Positions 38,701-47,700 of a stretch of DNA of 64,000 nt are shown here, one piece after another; the stretch's first letter is position 1, and every line of letters begins with the position of its first letter. The stretch is from the NCBI RefSeq assembly GCF_001949145.1, contig NW_019091409.1, positions 281,200 to 345,199 on the forward strand, in the 5' to 3' direction. A model generated the notes under the pieces. The model worked only from the letters and a program-made list of their open reading frames with translations. It had not been told where the DNA came from and ran no database searches. The DNA is from Acanthaster planci (taxonomy: Eukaryota > Echinodermata > Asteroidea > Valvatida > Acanthasteridae). The translations under genes were made by a program, and so were the position numbers.

Positions 38701-41700
38701 AAACGTTTATGAATTTAGCCGATGTCTTGTAGTTCTATTTCCAAGCAAGTTTGTACGCAGCTTAACAATGACGACTGTAAACGCTGTCATGCGGACCCGG
38801 TTTCAGACGTTGACTAAATTACCTCATTGGTTTAGAAATGTCATTCCATTACCCCTGCAATTTTCCTTTCTCTTGAAAATTTTCATCAATGATTAACCCC
38901 ATCTTCTGTTTGTGGCAGGGTCCTGTCAGCTTTCTGGGAGCTGATCGAATCTCAGTTACACAGATAGAACAACTAAGAGGTACATGCCATTACAGCCTCG
39001 TTGGCACTTTTACAACGAAAGGGCATTATAGTGTTATTGAATTTCTGGACGTGGCAGGGATGTAATCAAGAATATGATAAACAGGGAAAAAGTAGTTCTG
39101 TCTTTTTTATGCAATTTACTTTTAGTTCTTAAATACTGATTGAGAATTGATCTACTCGAATTAGACGCATTCATTTTATGCTTTTTGTTCCCGTTCCTCA
39201 ATCTCGACAGTTGATTGCTGGCCGAATTGGATTAAGCATGACGGTAGATGTTATATGTTTGTCAGCGACTCAGCGAGCAGCGAGGAAGCTGCGACACATT
39301 GTCGTGCCAACGACGAAAGTCAGTTGGCGTCGGTGGACACCGACAATCACACCGAGATCGACTTTCTCATGCGAACACTGAAGTCGTTAGTGGCCAACAA
39401 GACGACCAATGACACAAAGTGGTACACACGCTGACATTTTGTAGCAGTGCTTTCCTGAATGGAATGATCTCTATTATCACACGATATATCCTCGACACTG
39501 CTGTTTTGATATACCCATTAAAGCCCTTTTGCGTGTTAGTCCATGGTCAAAGATTAACTGATGCATGTATCTCCTGCCTTCCCAAAGCTGAGGGGGCTTT
39601 CGTTGACATTTTTCCCACGATGTTTGGGTTTTTTTTCTGATATGCAAACGAAAAACATTAGCAACCATGATGGGATGGTGGGTGGGTGAAAAATAAGACT
39701 CTTATCGACTTACATGTAAAATGACACCAAAAAGAAGATAATTTGGCTTAGCTTTGGCAGTATGGGCCAACTTATTCCATCATCGCTCACATCAGAAAAC
39801 ATCCTTTTTTATTTTAGGATGGTTAATATGGTCTCCAACTCAACAAATTCAACATGCTCAGCACTGGAAATATCTGATGATGATCCCAGAATTGTTCAAG
39901 TCCACTGCAACCTTTTACTTCCGTTTATTTGCAAAGATGAAGCTGGTGAGTTCTTCAGTTTTTACTTAATTGTAGTTTGACTTGTCTGGGTTGCTAGTGA
40001 ACGTTGTCTAATATTTCCATCGGGATTTAAATGCGCTCTCTCAGGCAGGGAGAGGGTATAGAATTACCCGCCTCTTTAATGGAACAAAATTATTGGAGTC
40101 TTCTTGAATGTGAGACAGTCCCTTCGTGTGCGGGACCACTTTGCATTACACGATTTGCAGTAATTCCAATGTTCTCCCGTGAACTCGCTGCAGACCTGAG
40201 GGTAATGGGTTACCTTGCTTGGTGAGTGGTTTTGTTCATAAGACTCTCGGGGGTCAATCCAAGTCCAAATCAGTTTAGCATCTTCAATCTGCAGTTTCGC
40301 GGTATATTCAATTTCTTGTTTATCAAATATGCCCTCCTAGGGTTTGGTTAATTCGATGAAATCCTTCTGTTAACTCAAATTGCACTTAATACATGTATTC
40401 TCAGTGACCAATATCTTTAGCGGAAGAAAAGTCTGGGAATTGTTGAGTTGAAAATTGCATGAAAAGAGATGAGTAAAAATTAATGCAGTCATAATTTTTA
40501 CCAGCAGATAAAGTCGCATCAATTAAACTTATAATGAGCCTACCATACACAACTTTGCATTTCGTGCGCGATATAAAAGGTCATGGTTGGATGGATGAAC
40601 CCATTAAAATGGAGATCAATGGATGAACCTTGCTTGTTCATGGGAAACACTGTTACAAAGATATTAAGGCTGTTTTCCAATACTCAACTTTGTCTCCGTC
40701 TCAGGCTTCGTCTCCAAAACCCATCCCCGATGTGGGCCTGAAGCGTTTAAATTAAACTGAAGTACTGTAATGTTTTTGCATCTTATTTAATGTTTCGTGG
40801 CAATATAAGACTTAATATTGCGCTTATAACGCCAAAGTCAGGTAGTAAAAAAATACTGCTAAAGCCTTACGGAGCCGAAGGCGAGTATTGGAAAACGGCC
40901 GTATAAGGGCTATTCATAATAGTGCGCCTCCAAGAGTTTACATTGCGTTGGCCAATCACAACGCGCGAAATCTGTCGACCCCTTCCAAATGCGCACTGGG
41001 TCGACAAATTTAGCGCATTGTGATTGGTCAACGCGTTGCAAACTCTTTTAGGCATACTATAGTGAATCGACTTAATACAGAGATTTGTAGGCCAAATGTT
41101 CATCATGCGCAACTTTAACTGGTTCATTCTTGAATGCACATAGCTATACTGTCTTCCAAATGCCTTAGATTTCTTGTCAATAAATTCTCGTGAACTTTTT
41201 GTTCTTTACCCAAATAGAATATATTGAGGCGGTCGTAGGGGAATACGACACAGCAAGTGATGTGTTGAGACTTACATCCGACCTTCTGTGGCCAGGTACA
41301 AAATCATAATAGATCTTTTTCGTCCGCGTGACTAAATGTATACAATACCACCACGTGTGGACCGCCTTGGCCACGGTGATCGTATGCATTCCTACGGACA
41401 GCTTAAACCACGTGCAAGCACACGTGCAAATGCTGCATGCTCGACTAGACTAGTATATCTTGAATAGGTAGATTACCAACACAACACACCATAGGTCCAG
41501 CACGATCGTGACATCGCTGGAAAAGGTATATTCATATTCCAACAATATTACTTATATCATTGCATGATCGTACAGAAACGTATTACCGCCACACACATAT
41601 TTTTTTTCTTTCTCGTACGTACGTGAGAACTTTCACGTTTCTCGTACGTACATGAGAACTTTCACGTACGTACACACGATACTTTCACGTTCGTACATGA

Positions 41701-44700
41701 CAGTTTTAGTTTCAGGTACATATGTAGAAACTTTCAAGTACGTACGTGAAAATATACATATAAATTTAGTTTCACGTCCCGTACGAACGTGATAGTAACT
41801 GCCTGTTAGCTTTATATACGTACGTGAAACTAACTCTCATAAAGGCCTACGTAAAAAAAAAATTGTATGTGTGTGGCGGTATTACGTTTCCGTATGGTTG
41901 TGCGTCGTGGATGCTTAAACATTATTTGCGAGGTTCTGCGCTAAAGAATACCCTCTCCATTTATGTACATGTATTTCGTTTAGCTTATTGGATTTGCTGT
42001 AGGGAACTTAAATACGACAATGCAATTTTATTCTATTAGGTGGAACATTAGACGAATTTAGTTTCAATATCTTTCATCTTTATTTCCATACTTAACAGAT
42101 GGGGAAGTGCCACTTGATAGGACACCAGTTATTCAGATTCACCGAATAGAAACATACGTAGGCGTCAGTTTTGCTGTGTTTCTCGGCCTGTCTTCCTTGG
42201 CCGGTATTGGAATTCTGCTGTCCGTAGTCTTTCTTATTTTCAATCTTCGCTACCGTTCTCTGAGGTAAGTTGAAGAGTGAGAGCACGCTTTCTGCTGTAA
42301 CCCGTTTTCCATAATAAACACATTCAGCCAAAAAAGGTCAAAGTAGTACACCTTCGACATGGGTTCTGTTAGTGTATTCGGGCACATTATACCCAGCAAG
42401 ATGTGGGACGGAGGGGTACCCCCTTACATGTCAATCCCTATGCACATCCCCCTAATAAAGAATACCTGAGATTCCAATCAAACAATAAACACAAATGTGG
42501 CGGTGGTGGTGAGGGTGCCCTCCGACCCATATCTTGCTCCATATGTGGCACGGGGTGAGGCAACTGGCCAAACTTGCTCATCGTAATCTGCACAATGAGG
42601 TTTTGAAAGAAGGCGATAAAAACTCCACACCCAACTTTTTAAAATCGATTATCTCCTTTAAAGTGATTTATTCATCATCTCCTTGAAACTAATAAACTAA
42701 GGAATCACTGACTAAATTGGGCCAGTCTCTGATTTCTTCACTGCTAAAACTCGGGTGTCAAATTTAACCCCCTGGTGTTATCAGAGGACTACACCAACAC
42801 TTTTCACTGGTGTTAAAAATTTGGTGTTATTTGATGTTACTTTTAATACCCTCCAATGCATTGTAACACTTATAAGTGTGCAAAGTAACACCAGCGGTGT
42901 TAAAGTAACACCCTATGGGGTGGTCATCTGATAATATTAAAAAGTGTTGATTTTAACACCACGGTTTTTGCAGCGATCCCTTCGCCATTTCGTCTGTGTG
43001 CTGTCCTTTATCTTCTCAACCAGGGGCAAGTTCGATTGTCGACAAATTCAACCAGTGGTCGATTTTGTCGGGTAATGTATGCAGAAAATATACATTGCAC
43101 CTAATAAACTCGACCAGTGGTCGACAAATCGTCCATGATCGAACGTGCGCAGAGTGTAAAGCTCTTGTGGGAAGAGTCCCATAATGCAGACAAAACTGTT
43201 TTCCCAACAGTGGTATATCAGCCATCATAAAGTGATAATATGTACCAAAGAGACAAAATTTAACAGGGAAAATATTGGAGCACTTACTCAGAAAACATTT
43301 GGATTATCCGGACCACGGTTTGTGCACGGGGGGTCATTGCAAGTACATGTAATGCCCATGTGTGGGATACCCTGCACGATATGCGGTAAAGGGGGACCCC
43401 CCCATGTGATGTGCAAGCTGTATACCCTAAGGCTGTTGTGCCTACTGCACCCCCCCCCTCGGAAATCTGAAAGGAATTCCAAAGATTCCATTAACACAAA
43501 AGAAGACGCAATGGGGGGGGGTCCCCTTTGCCGCATATCGCCCATCATATGGTGTGTGGAACCCTTTCCGCTATACCCAGCAAGGAATGAGACCGAGGGG
43601 NCACATGCCCCCCAAGATGTCTGAAAGGAATTCCCCATATTCCTGCGAGACAATGACCAACACAAAGCAGGGGAGTTCTCTCCGTCTCATACCTTGCTGC
43701 ATATGCTTTCCGCTTTCGCTTGTTACGGTGTGACTTCAGACCAGGTTTTGTCGAGCGTTTCGTCACTCACGCAACCGCTGAAAGGATTTCTTGTAGATCA
43801 CCTTTTGTTGTTGGTGCCGCTGAAGGGTCTTTGAAGGTCGCCGTCGCAGTCGTTTTCCTTCGTTGAACCGTAGCAACGTGAGAACGTTATTGTCGCCCCA
43901 TAAGAAACTGTTCACTATAGGCTCCACCAAACTTTAGCGGTTCTCTTTTTTGTACAAGGAATTCCAAAGATTCCATCAACACAAAAGAACGCACAATAGA
44001 GGGGTCCCCCTTTCCACATATCTTGCATCATATGCATTTCAACTTTATTGCTGGTAACAATTACCTGGTTTGAAGACCCTGATATCTAGTATCTACTTGC
44101 ACACCACGCCTGTGCTTCCTATGTCCCGATCTCATTTGATTGCAAGCACCAGCCTGAAAATTATTAGACGGTGCTTTGTATGGCAAAATCAGATCTCATT
44201 TGACTTGAACACTAAGCCTGAAAATCATCAGATGTTGCTTTCTATGGTCCAACCAAATCTCATTTGACTATGAACACCAAGGCTGAATGTCATCAGACGT
44301 TGATTTCTGTGGCCCAACCAAATCTCATTTGACTATGAACACCAAGCCTGAATATCATCAGACGTTGCTTTCTATGTCCTAGCCGAATCCCATTTGAACA
44401 TGGTTTATATAATGAAACAATATTCTGGTCTTCTGACCTACATCTATTGGTCGGATACACCACAGAACTCTACGACCCATCCTCATCATGCTCGTATATA
44501 CACGTACGCAACAATGGGCCATCACATCAACCCGCGTAGAGATGTGCACGGCTAGTAAATGAACTTATGACATTGTCACGTTGGTTCATCAGTTCGAATT
44601 GGTTATATAAAACAAATAACTGCCTTTGAATAAGATGAAAACGTCGGAATACTGTACATTTATTATCACAAAGCAATTATTTCATTTTACACAACATGGT

Positions 44701-47700
44701 TGGAAAGATTTTTGAAATATCACCACAGTCGCTTCGAAAAACACATGTCTTCTGTTGAAATGGCTATTGTTGGTGTTTGTGGGGTTTTTTGGAGATTCTT
44801 TGTTTTGGTGATACACCTTGCACTCCTTCAATATGAAACTTTTGCCTTTTCTTCAATGAAAATAAGCAGGGTCGTTTGAAAAGCCACACTTCATAAGCAG
44901 TATTCAAAAGACACTCTTTTTCGCACCCTGATGCAAACTCATTGTACACACTCCTGAAGGTATTACGCACCCAAGCCTAATGGTGGGGAATTTACCACGT
45001 GCATGCCTCTAGAACAGCTCTCAGAACAAACATGAATATTTACGATGTATAAGAAAGCGAACTACTAAAGTTGGGCGGAGCCTATCGTGCACAGTTTCTT
45101 ATTGGGCAACAATAATGTTCTCACGTCGCTACGGTTTAAGGCCGTTCAAAACGAAGGAACACTAGTGCGACATAACAAAACAAGGAAAAAAAACTAGCAT
45201 CTATTCAGAATTAACTTTAAGAGGTATTACCGCGGTGCGAGGCTGACGGGAAATGCCACACCGTCGAAGGCCTACCTCGCCACTATCACTTCTTGCGAAC
45301 CCATGAAAATGCCCAATAGAAAAACCACGCCCCCTGATGAAAATAAAAATAATGTTCTAAATCACACCTGGTCGTTCAAACGAATGTTCACAAAAATTTG
45401 CGAATTAAATTTGAATAAAATCCCGTACATTGGGTTATCCGATTGCACATTAACACAACAATTTGAATTCCCCCGACTAAAAACACTGTCGCTATCCCCC
45501 GTGATTCGGGCAAGCTTTTGCGTAGCGACCAACATCTTTTTTGGACTGGTTCCTTTGTGCCCTTCTTATCCATTGGGAACAGTGTATTGGTGCAAGGCGT
45601 CTCCTATGTAACTAAGCAAACGAATCGCAAGGTGAATTTTTTGTGAATTTAAAGAACTCAGTTTACCATATTTTATTTAAATTTAATTCGAAAAGGCTTT
45701 TTTCTCGGAATGTCCCTCCGGCAGTTGAGTGACTGGCTTAAAAAGCTGAAAAACACGATGGTTGGTTAATTAACTAACTTGTTTCTTGCTGGGTGAGAAC
45801 TGGTTAACCAGCGATCGGTTTGCATTGCTGGCGAGCTTAGGGTACTTGTTCTAAAGAGATTACGCTTTGGGAGTTGGGTTAGAATTTCACAGTTCACATA
45901 GGCCTATCTGAACACCTTATTGCAAAGTTGCTTGGCATCAATTTAGCACTCCCAGCACTGGCTATTTGTGTTTTGATGTAGACCTAGACCTGTTGTCGTA
46001 TTTGAAACTGTTTTCCTATTTTTCAGAATCGTTCGGATGTCAAGCCCGAATCTTAATAATATTATCCTGATCGGCACAGTCATCGTCTATACTTCCGTTG
46101 TTCTGTTTGGAATTGATATGAATTTGGTGGCTGAAGAATATCTCGTGTTTTTTTGTTATGTAAGTGCATATTGTTTATAATACTTCAGAATTCTTTATTT
46201 TTATCGGTGATTTTTTTGTTTCTGTTTATTATTTGGCTGCCTTTGTCGACAGTCAGACGGTATATGAGCAAGGAATCCTCCAATATTGAAAAAGTTGTGA
46301 AATCAAAATTGTTTGGGCAGATACGGAATAGAACCAATGATGATTTGCATCTCCTTGCGGGATACCGTACAGGTTTATGCGGTGAAAAGTAGGCCCTGTG
46401 TTTTAATTTCAAAAAGAAAAAAACAGTGTAATTAGAAAACTGTTCCAAAGAATTATTAAACAACTGTTCCCAAAAGATGTTCGCCGAAACAGAAAGATGT
46501 AAACGTATGCGCACAGATATCATGGTAATCGGCAAACAATTATTGGTGGCTAGTTAAGAATTGGTGACGGAATTAGTGATGTCCTTTTCTTTAGACAAGA
46601 GTGTGGCTTATGGCCGTTGGATTCGTCTTAGCATTTGGAGCAATGTTTAGTAAAACCTGGAGAGTCCATAAAGTCGTTGCACGGAAAACGCCCAAGAGAA
46701 AGGTGAGTTGGTTGGGCTTTGCTGTGGTGTACAATTACAGATTGCCATTATTTTAATGGTTATGCATGCTGGGGACGACTGAAGGCGCCTTTTCATGTGC
46801 GCGTCGACACTTGCGCCGAACGTTGCGTATCCATCAAATCGCTCCCGGGGCCTATTTTGACGGCCGAACATATGGCATGTTAGGGGAGACGATTTTTGTG
46901 TCCACGAAAGTAAAACGCATGTACGCATCGTGAAAGGCAACGCACCTAAAATACGTACATATGCAAATGTGACTTAACAGAGTTCAGAATGAAAGCAAGT
47001 CATTGAAGTCAATATCTAATAGTGTTAAGGAACCCACACCTCAATGGATCAAGAAGACAAGAAAATGTATTGTGGTAGTTTTTAAAGTTTTCTGGTCTCT
47101 TTCACGTTCCGCCCTCAGGTTGTGCAAGATCGGCAGCTGATTGCCATGGTGGGTGTTTTCCTTCTTATTGATGTTGCCATCCTGGTACCATGGCAACTCA
47201 TCTTTCCGTGGCATCTGGATAGAAAATATCTGCGGGAGAGGGTAAGGGTGACGCACGGCAGATAAGGATTCTAGAGCAGCACGAAACTGAACACATCTCA
47301 CTGGTGGTGGCTTTGATTTTTAGTTGGTTGGAAATGGTTTAAGCAACTGCAAAGTACATTGTTAACCTGATTAAAGACAAAGACAATTTCCCTATTTTGA
47401 AGGCTAATTTTATTACGATGTGATCCTAAATTTGGTTTGGGTATTATTAAAGCAAATTACCACTACTATTCATAACAATGGCGTAGCTGGGATCTTACTG
47501 GAAGGGCCTCAAAGGGGGCACAAAGGGGGCACCAGCATCTTACGGGGGGGCACCAGCTTTCAGTGATGGGATTTTGGGAGCAATTTTTGTTAGCCTTCTT
47601 CAATGTCCATCCATCCTTTTTTTCAGTGGGGGCCATCGGGAATTTGTGTGGGAGGCACGTGCCCCCAGCCCCCCCTCCATTGCGACGCCACCGGTTAGTA

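Noticed and set aside
39178-39969. Other long open frames over the lectin exons
   Set aside because: Only the frame fixed by exon 9 phase gives the six-cysteine lectin pattern; the others are shadows.
43184-43665. Open frames on both strands
   Set aside because: They cover the C-rich repeat cluster and an N.
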